NCBI RefSeq assembly: GCF_938002845.1
Contig: NZ_CALKZP010000047.1
Span: 1 to 64,000 of the forward strand
Reading direction: 5' to 3'
Length of the DNA stretch: 64,000 bases
DNA from: an uncultured Campylobacter sp.
Lineage (GTDB): Bacteria > Campylobacterota > Campylobacteria > Campylobacterales > Campylobacteraceae
Shown here: piece after piece, positions 44,304-53,707 of the stretch
How positions within the stretch are numbered: the stretch's first letter is position 1
How the letters are laid out: every line of letters begins with the position of its first letter
Made by a program: the position numbers and the translations under genes
Notes under the pieces: model-generated
Database searches by the model: none
The model's input: the letters and a program-made list of their open reading frames with translations, nothing else
Told to the model about the DNA's origin: nothing

Positions 44304-45854
44304 ATGCAAGACGTATCAAGACGTAGTTTTTTAAAGATTGGCGCAGTGGGTGCGGGGGCACTTGCGCTGGGAGCTAGTAGCGCGTGCGCGGCACAAAACG
44401 CCAAGGATGTCAAATTTGACGAGGAATACGACATCGTCATCATCGGCACCGGTTTTGCGGGACTTGCCGCGGCGATTAAAGCCAGCGGACGCGGTAAAAA
44501 GGTGCTAGTGCTCGAAAAGATGGGTCGCGCGGGCGGAAATTCCGTCATCAACGGCGGAAATATGGCTGCTCCGATGAATAAATTTCAAGTAGCGCAGGGC
44601 ATCAAAGATAGTAAGGAGCTTTTTATCGCCGATGCCGTAAAAGACGGGTTAGGGCTTAACCACACCGATCTTTTAGGCGTGATGTTTGATCGCAGCAACG
44701 ATGCGGTGGATCTTTTGGTAGGCTGCGGAGCGGAGTTTAGCGATAAGTTGATCTTTGAAAGCGGCCACAGCGTCGCAAGAAGCTTGCAATCAACCAACGG
44801 CTCGGGCTCTGGCTACATCCAGCCGATGATGAACAAGCTTCAAAACGATTCCAATGTCACGATCAAGACCCGCACGAAATTTGACGATTTTATCGTAGAC
44901 GATAGCGGCCGCGTCGTGGGCGTAGAAGCGCGCGAGGAGTATAAATTTGATCCAAAGCTCTTTAGCGACGATTTGGAAAATAAAAGCGGCGAGAAAAAGA
45001 GTTACAAAGCCAAAGACGGCGTTTTGCTAGCCTCGGGCGGATACGGGCGCGATCTATGGTACCGCCAGATCCAAGATCCGCGTGTAGTACCTACGATAGA
45101 CAGTACCAACCATCCGGGAAGCTCGGCAGGAGCGATGCTTGCGGCAAATAGAATCGGCGCTTTTACCCTTCTAACATCGTGGATTCAGTTCCTTCCATAT
45201 TGCTCGCCCGACGAAAAGGGCTTCGGCGCTGCAGTAAATTTCACCAACCACTGCTGCAACACCTACGGTCTAACCGTCGATCCAAAGACCGGCAAACGCT
45301 TTATGGACGAGCACGCAGGGCGCAAGATCAAGGCGGACGCCTGCTTTAAGGTTATCGGCGAGAGCGAGAAAAACGACAACTATCCGGTAAACGTCTGCGA
45401 CTCTCAAGCCGTCGCCGCGCGTAATCCGGTCTATACATCAAGGCCTTTAGAAGCGGGCGTCGTGAAGAAATTTGACACGCTAGAGGAGCTTGCGAAGGCT
45501 TACAACCTGCCGCTGGAGCCGTTTTTAAAGACCGTCGCGGATTATAACTCTTACGTCAAAGCCGGTAAAGATCCGGAATTTGGCAAGGTTGTCGATAAGC
45601 TGGACGGCATCGACGTTTCCAAGCCGCCGTTTTACGCAAGCCGCACGATGCCGAAGGTGCACCACACGATGGGCGGACTTGAGATCAACACCAAAGCTCA
45701 AGTCATCTCAAGCCTTAATCACGAGCCGATCCCAGGGCTTTGGGCTGCGGGCGAGGTAACCGGCGGCGTGCACGGCGCGAGCAGGCTCGGAACCTACGCG
45801 ATCCTTGATTGTATGGTTTTTGGAATGATCGCTGGCGAAACAATCGGGGCTTAA
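44304..45854 (+). CDS. Tat-exported fumarate-reductase-type flavoprotein
   Basis: This 516-residue periplasmic FAD protein resembles the flavin domain of flavocytochrome c/urocanate reductase. A Tat signal (SRRSFLKIGAVGAGALALG) is followed by FAD loop IVIIGTGFAGLAAAIKASG. Active-site blocks TNHPGSSAGAML and HHTMGGLEIN, then AAGEVTGGVHGASRLGTYA, with the conserved His and Arg in place, suggest reduction of an unsaturated organic acid. No haem domain is fused and no cytochrome gene is adjacent, so its electron donor is unknown. ATG at 44304 has AAAGGAG upstream. Confidence 0.88.
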   Translation: MQDVSRRSFLKIGAVGAGALALGASSACAAQNAKDVKFDEEYDIVIIGTGFAGLAAAIKASGRGKKVLVLEKMGRAGGNSVINGGNMAAPMNKFQVAQGIKDSKELFIADAVKDGLGLNHTDLLGVMFDRSNDAVDLLVGCGAEFSDKLIFESGHSVARSLQSTNGSGSGYIQPMMNKLQNDSNVTIKTRTKFDDFIVDDSGRVVGVEAREEYKFDPKLFSDDLENKSGEKKSYKAKDGVLLASGGYGRDLWYRQIQDPRVVPTIDSTNHPGSSAGAMLAANRIGAFTLLTSWIQFLPYCSPDEKGFGAAVNFTNHCCNTYGLTVDPKTGKRFMDEHAGRKIKADACFKVIGESEKNDNYPVNVCDSQAVAARNPVYTSRPLEAGVVKKFDTLEELAKAYNLPLEPFLKTVADYNSYVKAGKDPEFGKVVDKLDGIDVSKPPFYASRTMPKVHHTMGGLEINTKAQVISSLNHEPIPGLWAAGEVTGGVHGASRLGTYAILDCMVFGMIAGETIGA

Positions 45855-46404
45855 ATTTAACGCCCGCGAAATTTCGGCACGAAGTAGCCATACATGCTTT
45901 GCGCCGAAACGCTTGATGTACGAAGGACTCACGCGAAGTAGGACACATCACAATCCGTAAATCCTACGTAGAGCGGCGGCAGGGTCTGTCGCGGTTTACA
46001 AGGCTAGGTACGTGAAGCAGTAAAATGCGTACAGCATAAAAGGCTTTGTTGCCCAAGTCGTAACGCCTAAGGACGAGAGTGCGTTCGCCGCCCGCGGCGG
46101 CGCGACGGTAAAATTTCAAATCATAAAATTTTAAAATTTCATAACGCGGGAGTTTTAAATTTTGTAGCGCCAAAACTCTGCGGCGTCGCCCGAGTCTGCG
46201 CTGCGTAAGCCCTGTTTTGTGCGTATCGCGCACACTAGGTAAAAGCTAAATTTAAACGCCGCTTTTATGACGCCGTAGCGGCATGAGTGCACGATCAAAT
46301 TTTAAAATTTCATGCGCATTTTGCGTAAAATTTCATCTATTTAACAATCAACGACGCTAAATTTCGCTAAAATTCGTCACATAAAGTACGCTTGGGGGGC
46401 GGGC
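45855..46404. other. Gene-free spacer
   Basis: About 550 bp. RAATTY words cluster at 46110-46160 and 46290-46370. The leftward frames at 45708-45951 and 45964-46233 lack ribosome sites and recognisable sequence, so I see no gene. Confidence 0.6.
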
Positions 46405-47166
46405 ATGATAGCGATCTATTTTAGCGCCACGGGCAACACGAAGCACTGCGTGGATAGGCTCATCGCTCATCTTGGCGGCGTTTGCGTCTCGATCGAGAGC
46501 AAGGCTTGCAATGAGCTTTTAAAGCACCACAATGACGTTATCTTGGCATATCCCGTCTATTTTAGCGACCTGCCGCGTATCGTGCGCGACTTCCTCTACC
46601 GAAACGGCGCGAGCTTTAGCGGCAAAAACGTATTCATCCTCGCTACGATGGAGATCTTCAGCGGCGACGGGGCAGGGTGCGCGGCTAGAATTTTAAAACA
46701 ATTCGGCGCAAACATAACGGGCGGCGCTCATATCAAAATGCCCGCGTTCATCCTCGACGTGGCGATTTTTGGCTACTCGCAAGCGAAAAACGAGCGCATA
46801 ATCAAAGAGGCGGACGCTAAAGTCAGACGCGTTGTGGAGGCGCTTAGCGCAGGCCGTCCGCCGCAAGAGGGGCTGAGCGCGCTTTGTCGTATCGCAGGGT
46901 TTTTAGGACAGCGGCTTTGGATGAAAATTTGGGACAAAAGCCCCTTTGCTAAGCGCAAGCCGAGCCTCGATCCATCGCGATGCAGCGGCTGCGGGGCTTG
47001 CGTCAAGCCCTGCCCGATGCGTAACATAAAGCTCGCTTGCAAAAAGGCGCAATTCGGCGATGAGTGCACGCTTTGCTACAGGTGCGTAAATATATGCGAG
47101 CACAAGGCGATTACGATCCTAGGCAGGGCGAAAAATTTAGAAAAGTCCATTGCCGCAGACTTGTGA
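46405..47166 (+). CDS. EFR1-type flavodoxin-ferredoxin fusion
   Basis: This 253-residue cytosolic electron carrier has a flavodoxin-like N-terminus (IAIYFSATGNTKHCV phosphate loop, VILAYPVYFSDLPRIV). Two 4Fe-4S clusters lie at the C-terminus (CSGCGACVKPCPMRNI and CTLCYRCVNICEHKAI). This is the EFR1 family architecture; the physiological partner is unknown. ATG at 46405 has a GGGGGGCGGG stretch upstream. A decayed gene follows. Confidence 0.88.
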   Translation: MIAIYFSATGNTKHCVDRLIAHLGGVCVSIESKACNELLKHHNDVILAYPVYFSDLPRIVRDFLYRNGASFSGKNVFILATMEIFSGDGAGCAARILKQFGANITGGAHIKMPAFILDVAIFGYSQAKNERIIKEADAKVRRVVEALSAGRPPQEGLSALCRIAGFLGQRLWMKIWDKSPFAKRKPSLDPSRCSGCGACVKPCPMRNIKLACKKAQFGDECTLCYRCVNICEHKAITILGRAKNLEKSIAADL

Positions 47167-47170
47167 GGAC

Positions 47171-47529
47171 GAGCTCATACCATGCAAGCTAGCAATCAAA
47201 TGCGTAAAAACGGGCGAGGAAATTTTACTTTTTGATAGCACTGCGCACGGCTAAAGCGCGATGTCTTACAACGAATATGGCGCAGGAAAAGTAACTCGTC
47301 GCGAGCTAGTGAAATTTAACCTACCGCTGTGCAAGATCCGCGTAAAATTTGGCTATAGCACCCACTACGACTACGAGACCGACGAGCGCGGTAGTAGGGT
47401 CATACTAATAAACGGCGGGGCTGCCTCGCGTAACAGGAGGTTAAGGCAAACGGCTTTGATTATATCGCCGTAAGCTACGAGGACGAAGCAGGCAAAAATA
47501 CAAAATTTCGCTTATGTAGGCGGCCTTAA
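47171..47529 (+). pseudogene. Degraded gene of unknown family
   Basis: One frame reads KCVKTGEEILLFDSTAHG, then in-frame TAA near 47252, then SAMSYNEYGAGKVTRRELVKF and STHYDYETDERGSRVILING. After about 47420 the coding look moves to another frame (EVKANGFDYIAVSYEDEAGKN) until TAA at 47527-47529. A start codon is not evident. I do not recognise the family. The amino-acid composition looks like a real soluble protein broken by a nonsense change and an indel. Confidence 0.5.
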
Positions 47530-48033
47530 ATCTCAGTCCGTCTTTTTTTTGCTCCGTATTTAAATTTTTACTCGGTCGCTAGATACTCCTAAATTTAAAT
47601 TCTCTAGAGCCGAATGTGGCGTCTTAGAATTTTAGCAAAGGTTTATTCTGTAATACTGCGCCGTGAAATTTCAGCGAAGGCTTATTTTGCCGCATACCTC
47701 AAAATTCTTAAATTACCCGCGCCGGCCCACTTAAGCTCTAAAGCGCTTGCCTTATCACTTCGCCCAAGGATAAAATGCTGCGCCTTGCCTTATTAATTCG
47801 CCGCGGAATTTCGCGGTAAAACTAAATTTTAAAATTTGGCCCATTTAAATTTAAAAGCGCACGACTATCGCAAAAATCATCCGATATTATTGGCGACGCC
47901 GGCCTAATTTTAAAATTACACCATCGCCCCTATATACGGCTATAGTCGTTAAATTTTAAGCAACAATAGGCGATAAAATTTTAAGAATTTCGCCGCCCAG
48001 CATTTCTTTACGCCACCAAGCCCACAAAACTGC
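47530..48033. other. Gene-free spacer
   Basis: About 500 bp with AAATTT/GAATTT words at 47560-47700 and 47820-47990. No gene or RNA recognised; the short rightward frame at 47614-47796 has no ribosome site. Confidence 0.6.
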
Positions 48034-49755
48034 CTAAACCTTCTTAAACTCCACGCTAAATTTGCTTCCGCGTCCTACTTCGCTACGCAGCGAAATCTGC
48101 GCATTATGGATCTTTGCGATTTGCGAGGCGATGGCTAGCCCGAGCCCCGCGCCACTATTTTGCTCGCGATTTCTGGAACGCTCGATTTGATAGAGCTTGT
48201 CCCAAATTTTATTTTGCAAAGCAGGCTCTATGCCCTCTCCATCGTCGCTTATGCTAAGTTCGCACGCGTCTGCACTGACGCAAAGCTCTAAAACGACGCT
48301 GCTGCGCGTAAATTTTAAAGCATTGCTTAAAAGATTGTTAATCAGCCTGATCAAAAGCAGCTCATCGCCGTTTACGCGCACGCCCTTAGCTATCTGCGAG
48401 CTAAAACTTAGCCCTTTTTGTGCGCACAAAAGTTGAAAGTCTTGCGCGCACTCGCTTGCGATCTTACTTAAGCTTGCGGGTACCAAACACACGCCGCGCT
48501 GCAAGCGGGCAAGCTCTAAAATCTGCTCTATTAGCGCCGAAATTTTACGCGCTTGATTGTTGATGACGACGAGACTCTCCTTTGCCTCGCTCGCGTCTTG
48601 CTCGTAGGCTAGGGCGTAGTCGCTTTGAGCCAGTATGACGGCAGCGGGCGTACGCAGCTCATGCGAAAGGTCGGCGCTTAGCTGCCGCTCGCGCTCAAAC
48701 GCGCTTTGCAGCGATGCTAGCATTTCATTAAACGTAGCTGCGAGCGCGCTTAGCTCATCCTTGCCTCGCGGTAGTTCTATTCGCCGCGTAAAATCGCCGC
48801 TAGCTCCGATCTCGCTAGCTGTACACGACATAGTGCGCACGGGCTTAAACGCTCTTTTTATGATCGCGTAGCCGCCGTAGATGACTAGCACTACAAATAG
48901 CGGCGATAGGATAAGAGCTATCAGCATCACGCGCTTCATCGCAAGCTCAAACTCGCTAACTGCGATGACGCCGCGTATCCATGCACTGCGCCCTTTGATC
49001 TGCGCGTCGTAATAGAAAAACTCGTCGTCATCAAGCTCCACCTCGCGCGCGCCTTGAGGCGAAAGCGGCGACGCAGGATCGAAGCCTTTAGGCACAAACC
49101 CTGCGATCACGCCGCCTTTCCCGTCATGCTCGTAGAAAAATACACCGTCATCAAAGCTGTTAAATTTTCCCTCGCGCGCGGCTTTTTGCACTAGACGGGC
49201 AAGCTTTTTTTGGCTGACGGAGCTTCCTGATACTTCGTCTAAAATATATCCGCAAATGCCGATAATAGCGCCTGCAAGTGCCAAAATAAATACGCTGTAA
49301 TAAAGCGTCACACGCAGGCTGATAGGTAGCGCGCGTGAGCTAAAATTCTCCTTAGCGGTTGTAAATACTCTAGATAAAACTTGAGCAAAATTTTGTATTG
49401 TGATTTTAGACGCGAAATTTTGTTCTTGACTTTGCGCGAGGACGCTATTAGAATTTTGCGCTAGATCAGGCGTTGCGCTTGTAACAGAAAAATTTGGCGC
49501 GGAATTTGATGCCGGATTTTGCGTGGAATTCCGTTTAAAATTTGACGCCTGGCTTTGAGTAGAATTTAGCGTCTGGTTTAACTCGATATTTTGCGTGGGA
49601 TTTTTCTTGCGGCTTTTCTTTAAACACGCAAAATTATGCGTAAAATTCTGTTTAAAATTTCGCACGAATTTTAATATGAAAAGCGCCGTAGTGACAAAAA
49701 TCTGCTTCGCAATCGCCGAAATTTTGATACAAATCTTGCTATTTTGCCACGACAT
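48034..49755 (-). CDS. Sensor histidine kinase with a long Asn/Ser/Gln-rich N-terminal extension
   Basis: This is the membrane sensor kinase of a two-component system. Residues ~145-300 hold two membrane helices around a short periplasmic sensor, followed by HAMP, HisKA with His near residue 363 (DLSHELRTPAAVILAQ), and HATPase with NNLLSNALKF, DDGEGI and GAGLGLAI. The first ~140 residues are extra: low-complexity TQN/QNF/SNF sequence encoded by RAATTY-rich DNA (49380-49700), which would lie in the cytoplasm. TTG at 49761 and ATG at 49755 are possible; ATG has GAGG upstream. It overlaps the response regulator by 17 bases. Confidence 0.9.
   Translation of the reverse strand: MSWQNSKICIKISAIAKQIFVTTALFILKFVRNFKQNFTHNFACLKKSRKKNPTQNIELNQTLNSTQSQASNFKRNSTQNPASNSAPNFSVTSATPDLAQNSNSVLAQSQEQNFASKITIQNFAQVLSRVFTTAKENFSSRALPISLRVTLYYSVFILALAGAIIGICGYILDEVSGSSVSQKKLARLVQKAAREGKFNSFDDGVFFYEHDGKGGVIAGFVPKGFDPASPLSPQGAREVELDDDEFFYYDAQIKGRSAWIRGVIAVSEFELAMKRVMLIALILSPLFVVLVIYGGYAIIKRAFKPVRTMSCTASEIGASGDFTRRIELPRGKDELSALAATFNEMLASLQSAFERERQLSADLSHELRTPAAVILAQSDYALAYEQDASEAKESLVVINNQARKISALIEQILELARLQRGVCLVPASLSKIASECAQDFQLLCAQKGLSFSSQIAKGVRVNGDELLLIRLINNLLSNALKFTRSSVVLELCVSADACELSISDDGEGIEPALQNKIWDKLYQIERSRNREQNSGAGLGLAIASQIAKIHNAQISLRSEVGRGSKFSVEFKKV
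49380..49700 (-). repeat. RAATTY-rich low-complexity extension of the histidine kinase
   Basis: About 320 bp with RAATTY words every 15-25 bases (for example around 49389, 49420, 49452, 49500 and 49525). They are read as Asn-Phe or Asn-Ser, and occupy the DNA before the first kinase membrane helix. Confidence 0.75.
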
Positions 49756-50401
49756 AGCCAAGCCCTCGCTTCGTTTCTATTATATCGCCGTGCTCGCCTA
49801 GCTTTTTGCGGATATTTTTGATTAAAACATCGATAACATTTGAGCTTGCTTCGCCGCTAAAATCCCAAATGCTCTCGCCGATTTGTTCGCGGCTTAAAAT
49901 CGCACCGCGATTTAGCATCAAAAGCTCTAAAATTCTATATTCCTTACCCGTTAGCTCCACTACCTCACCCGCGCAGACGACCGATTTTTTGCTTAGATTT
50001 AGGCACACTTGCCTTATGATAATTTCGTTATCCGCAGTAGCGTTTTTGCGCCTGATAATTGCGCGAAGCCGCGCCAAAAGCTCACGAAAATCAAAGGGCT
50101 TAACCATATAATCGTCTGCGCCCAGATCAAGCCCTGCGATGATATCTTCTTTGGCGTCCCGCGCAGTTAAAAATAAAACCGGCGTGCCCAGTCCGCGTGC
50201 CCGCGCCGCCTTCAAAAACTCAAAGCCGTCCATCACGGGCATCATCGCATCAAGCACGATAGCGTCATATTTCGCGACATCCAAAAACTCTAGCGCTTCC
50301 TTGCCGCAAAAGGCGCAATCTACGCTGTAGCCGTCCTTTTTCAGACATTTTGCGATGATTTGATTTAGATCTTTTTCATCCTCGACAAGTAAAATTCTCA
50401 A
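49739..50401 (-). CDS. OmpR-family response regulator
   Basis: This 220-residue DNA-binding regulator has a receiver domain with DE at 8-9, phospho-acceptor D51 (IVLDAMMP) and KPFDFRELLARL. A winged-helix output domain follows (EYRILELLMLNRGAILSREQI, KNIRKKLGEHGDIIETKRGLGYV). The start is TTG at 50401 with AAAGGAGC upstream. It is coupled to the kinase gene downstream and probably controls the divergent eptA and its own operon, an inference from position and from PmrA/QseB-type systems. Confidence 0.93.
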   Translation of the reverse strand: MRILLVEDEKDLNQIIAKCLKKDGYSVDCAFCGKEALEFLDVAKYDAIVLDAMMPVMDGFEFLKAARARGLGTPVLFLTARDAKEDIIAGLDLGADDYMVKPFDFRELLARLRAIIRRKNATADNEIIIRQVCLNLSKKSVVCAGEVVELTGKEYRILELLMLNRGAILSREQIGESIWDFSGEASSNVIDVLIKNIRKKLGEHGDIIETKRGLGYVVAK

Positions 50402-50532
50402 AGTGCTCCTTTAAAATTTTGCTAATTCTAATCCGCCATTTTAGCCAAAAACGTATAAATTTTGCGGCGCCTTGGATGTGTAAACCTGCTCGCTTTATGC
50501 ACCACTAAATTTCAGTAGCGTTGGGAGCTGCG

Positions 50533-51162
50533 CTAATTCGCAGGCGCCTTTTGCCTAGCTCTAATCTCGCTTGCCTTTTTATCCGCTACGCTTCCTAACC
50601 GCCCTAAAAAATTTAGTGCGCCTGCTGCGATATTTAGCGCAAAAAGCCCAAATCCTACGCAGCCAAGCTTGAAATTTTGCTTAGCGATTTCGCGTTTGCA
50701 GTGGCTGCAAAGCACTGGCTTGCAAGAATTACAAACCTCCGCGCAGCTTGCTGCGCTGGCAGAATCTCGCGCGCTTGCGAAATTACTTGTATCAGAAAAA
50801 TTTTGTGTATCGGCGAAATTTTGCTCGCTAGTGAAATTTCGTACACTTGATAAGTCTTGCGTCTGCAAAGAATTCCGCTCGTCCTTATAATCTTTCGCAT
50901 CCGCAGAAATTTTTTGATTTTCGCAACATTCCACGCTGGAAAAATCTTTAGAATTTTGCTCGCAGGGCGCGAGATTCCGCTCGCTTGTTTCGCTTGCTAA
51001 ATTTGCCGAAAAATCCTGCGCATTTTCATCTAAATTTTTAGCTGCGTCTGCATTTTGGGCACCATAGTCAACGTTTTCGTTTATGCTAAAATCCATAGCG
51101 TTCAAAGCCTCACTAGTTTGGGCGGAGTTATCTGCTCCACCCTTTAAGCTTTGATTTTTCAT
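50533..51162 (-). CDS. Low-complexity protein with Cys-rich C-terminal motif
   Basis: This 209-residue protein of unknown function lies 13 bases after the PepSY gene in the same operon. Residues 1-140 are Asn/Asp/Ser/Gln-rich repeats (NFADTQNFSDTSNFASARD), encoded by RAATTY-rich DNA. The last ~65 residues look folded: CNSCKPVLCSHCKREI, a possible zinc site with two CxxC pairs, then a hydrophobic stretch (LGCVGFGLFALNIAAGALNFLG) and a basic tail. ATG at 51162 has AAAGGCGTGAG upstream. The genuine core may be only the C-terminal third. Confidence 0.7.
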   Translation of the reverse strand: MKNQSLKGGADNSAQTSEALNAMDFSINENVDYGAQNADAAKNLDENAQDFSANLASETSERNLAPCEQNSKDFSSVECCENQKISADAKDYKDERNSLQTQDLSSVRNFTSEQNFADTQNFSDTSNFASARDSASAASCAEVCNSCKPVLCSHCKREIAKQNFKLGCVGFGLFALNIAAGALNFLGRLGSVADKKASEIRARQKAPAN

Positions 51163-51175
51163 CTCACGCCTTTGC

Positions 51176-51679
51176 TTATTTTTGACGCTGCGAGATCTGC
51201 TCGCCCGTAGCAGCGTCGATTAGCACCTCTTTTTTGCTCATGCCTTGGCGCAGTTTCACTTCGTATGCAGGCTTACCGCCGTTACTTTTTAAATCAACCT
51301 CGCGAAAATCCCAGCCGGCGTTTGCGCTAAGTGCTTTGGCGCGAGCGTCTGCGGCACTGATTTTGACCTGCGAATAATCAATTTTACTAGGCTTTAGCTT
51401 CTTTTGCGTTTGAGTCTTTAAAATTTCGCCGCTTTGAGCGTCGATTTTGATCTCGTTTTCGCTACCTTCTTTATGCGACTCGATCTCATAGACGAGCCTT
51501 CCGTGCTCATCGTCGATTTCTACGCTTTTTATAGTCGCGTCACCAAAGTTTTGCTGTGCGATCCCTATCGCTTGATCGAATGAAACTTTAGCATCTTTTT
51601 CGCTAAAGTTTCCTGCGTTTAATGCGCCTACAAGGGCGAATGTAGCGGCGAGCGCGCCTAAAGCTTTAAGATTTTTCAT
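51176..51679 (-). CDS. Periplasmic PepSY-domain protein
   Basis: This 167-residue secreted protein has a Sec signal (LKALGALAATFALVGALNAG) and two PepSY repeats (VSFDQAIGIAQQNFGDATIKSVEIDDEHGRL..., and ISAADARAKALS...), each ending in an IDAxTGE motif. PepSY proteins are often encoded with two-component systems and may act as periplasmic inhibitors or sensors. The frame is open from 51706, but ATG at 51679 has AAAAGGATTAAAG upstream. It heads the operon with the unknown protein, regulator and kinase. Confidence 0.86.
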   Translation of the reverse strand: MKNLKALGALAATFALVGALNAGNFSEKDAKVSFDQAIGIAQQNFGDATIKSVEIDDEHGRLVYEIESHKEGSENEIKIDAQSGEILKTQTQKKLKPSKIDYSQVKISAADARAKALSANAGWDFREVDLKSNGGKPAYEVKLRQGMSKKEVLIDAATGEQISQRQK

Positions 51680-51886
51680 CTTTAATCCTTTTGATTTTAT
51701 TTCCAAATTTTATTTTGGATGGCGCAATTTTAAAATTCCAAGATGAAGCTAAGATGAATACGCGCGGAATTTTAAAATTTCACAAAAATTTTGCTGCGAT
51801 TTGTGAGATACGAAGCGCGGAATTTCCGAGTATTTACCAAAACGCCGTAAAATTCCAACTTGAAATTTTATCTCAAGGAACGCTTC

Positions 51887-53503
51887 GTGCCTAGCTTTTT
51901 TAAAAATCCGTCGCAGCAGAAACTTATTTTTCTAAGCTCGCTTGCTTTTGTGGCGTTTTTTAACTTCTCGTTTTTTAAAAATATCATAAATGCCTACGGA
52001 ATCTCGGGGCTAAATTTTATCTATCTTGTCTGCGACGCGGCGGCTTTGATCGCTTTTTTGACGCTATTTTTTACGATTTTTAGCTCGCGCTATACAACCA
52101 AGCCGATTTTGATGATCTGCTTTTTTATTTCGTCGTTTACGGCATATTTTATGGATAGCTATAACGTCGTAATCGATTCGGAGATGATCCGTAACGCAGC
52201 CCAAACGAACTTTGCCGAATCAGCGGATCTTTTCAGTCTGCGACTGGCGATTTACGTGCTGGTGCTGGGCGTCTTACCCTGCGTGCTGATTGTTCGCTCG
52301 CGCGTTAGCTACCGTCCGCTTAAATTTGAAATTTTAGCTAAGCTCAAAGTAGCGGGCATTTGCATAATAATCATCGCGGCGCTGCTTTTTGGATTTAGCA
52401 AATACTACGCGTCGTTTTTCAGAGAGCATAAAATTTTACGCAGCTACGCAAATCCCGGATATTGGATCTACAGCGGCGTTAAATTTGCCGCAAAATCTAA
52501 AAAGCAGGGCTCACAGCCTCTGATGCAAATCGCTACGGACGCGCATATCGATGAAAATTCTACAAGCTCAAAAAAGCTCGTCGTCGTAGTCGTGGGCGAA
52601 GCGGCAAGAGCGGATAGATTTTCGCTAAACGGCTACGAGCGAGATACTAATCCGCTACTAGCCAAAGAGCAGGGTGTCGTAAGCCTAAGCAATACCCATT
52701 CTTGCGGCACTTCGACGGCGCAAAGCGTGCCGTGCATGTTTTCGCTGCTAAATCGCGAGGAATTTAGCGTCGAAAAGGCTGCGGAGGAGCAAAACGTATT
52801 AGACATACTAAACCGCGCTGATGACATGGCGATTTTGTGGCGCGATAACAATTCCGATTCCAAAGGTGTGGCGCTGCGCGTGAAATATCAGGATTTTAAA
52901 ATTCCGCAAAATAATCCGATCTGCGACGTAGAGTGCAGGGACGAGGGGATGCTTGCGGGGCTTGATAAATTTATCGCCGAAAACGCGGGCAAAGATGTAT
53001 TAATCGTGCTGCATCAGATGGGCAATCACGGGCCTGCATATTTTAAGCGCTATAAGAAAGAATTTGAAAAATTTAGCCCCGTTTGCCGCGATAACGAGCT
53101 TGAGAACTGCTCGCAGCAAGAAATTTCAAATGCCTACGATAACGCGATTTTATACACGGATTATTTTTTAAGCAAGGTTGTAGAATTTTTAAAACCATAT
53201 TCTAAGACGTACGAAACGGCGATGATCTATATGAGTGATCACGGCGAGAGCCTCGGCGAGGGCGGCGTTTATCTGCACGGCATGCCCTATCTTTTCGCTC
53301 CCGAGGCGCAAAAGCATATCGGTGCGATTGTTTGGCTAGGTGAGGGAAAAATGCGCGAAAGATACGATCTAAGCGCACTTAAATCGCATAAGGACGACGC
53401 TTTTTCGCACGATAATCTTTTTCACACGCTGCTTGGAATTTTTGAAGTAGATACCAAGGTGTATAACAAGGATTTGGATATTTTAAATGGAGTGAAAAAT
53501 TAG
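51887..53503 (+). CDS. eptA: Phosphoethanolamine transferase, EptA/EptC-like
   Basis: This 538-residue inner-membrane enzyme adds phosphoethanolamine to lipid A (and, in C. jejuni EptC, other surface targets), lowering polymyxin binding. Five helices in the first ~175 residues precede a periplasmic sulfatase-fold domain. The metal/nucleophile region is VVVGEAARADRFS and HSCGTSTAQSVPCMFS, whose Thr is the family's nucleophile. YMSDHGESLGEGGVYLHG completes the zinc site. GTG at 51887 has CAAGGAA seven bases upstream; TTG at 51860 is the alternative. It diverges from the PepSY-kinase operon. Confidence 0.92.
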   Translation: MPSFFKNPSQQKLIFLSSLAFVAFFNFSFFKNIINAYGISGLNFIYLVCDAAALIAFLTLFFTIFSSRYTTKPILMICFFISSFTAYFMDSYNVVIDSEMIRNAAQTNFAESADLFSLRLAIYVLVLGVLPCVLIVRSRVSYRPLKFEILAKLKVAGICIIIIAALLFGFSKYYASFFREHKILRSYANPGYWIYSGVKFAAKSKKQGSQPLMQIATDAHIDENSTSSKKLVVVVVGEAARADRFSLNGYERDTNPLLAKEQGVVSLSNTHSCGTSTAQSVPCMFSLLNREEFSVEKAAEEQNVLDILNRADDMAILWRDNNSDSKGVALRVKYQDFKIPQNNPICDVECRDEGMLAGLDKFIAENAGKDVLIVLHQMGNHGPAYFKRYKKEFEKFSPVCRDNELENCSQQEISNAYDNAILYTDYFLSKVVEFLKPYSKTYETAMIYMSDHGESLGEGGVYLHGMPYLFAPEAQKHIGAIVWLGEGKMRERYDLSALKSHKDDAFSHDNLFHTLLGIFEVDTKVYNKDLDILNGVKN

Positions 53504-53707
53504 AATTTCGCTCTAAATTCCGTCGTAAATTGTGAGTGAAATTTTAGCAATAAAAAATTCTATTGGCAAAATTCTAATTTAAGCTTAGTTTGAAATTTTA
53601 CCTAAACTTGAGCAAAATCTGCTCTAAAATTTTTTATGCAAAAGCTAATGCAGAGGCAAAGTGCTGCAAAAACTCAATCTCTCATTTATCGTTGCGAGCT
53701 ATGAATT

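Noticed and set aside
45964..46233. 89-residue leftward frame in the spacer before the EFR1 gene
   Set aside because: No start signal or family resemblance, partly repeat-derived.
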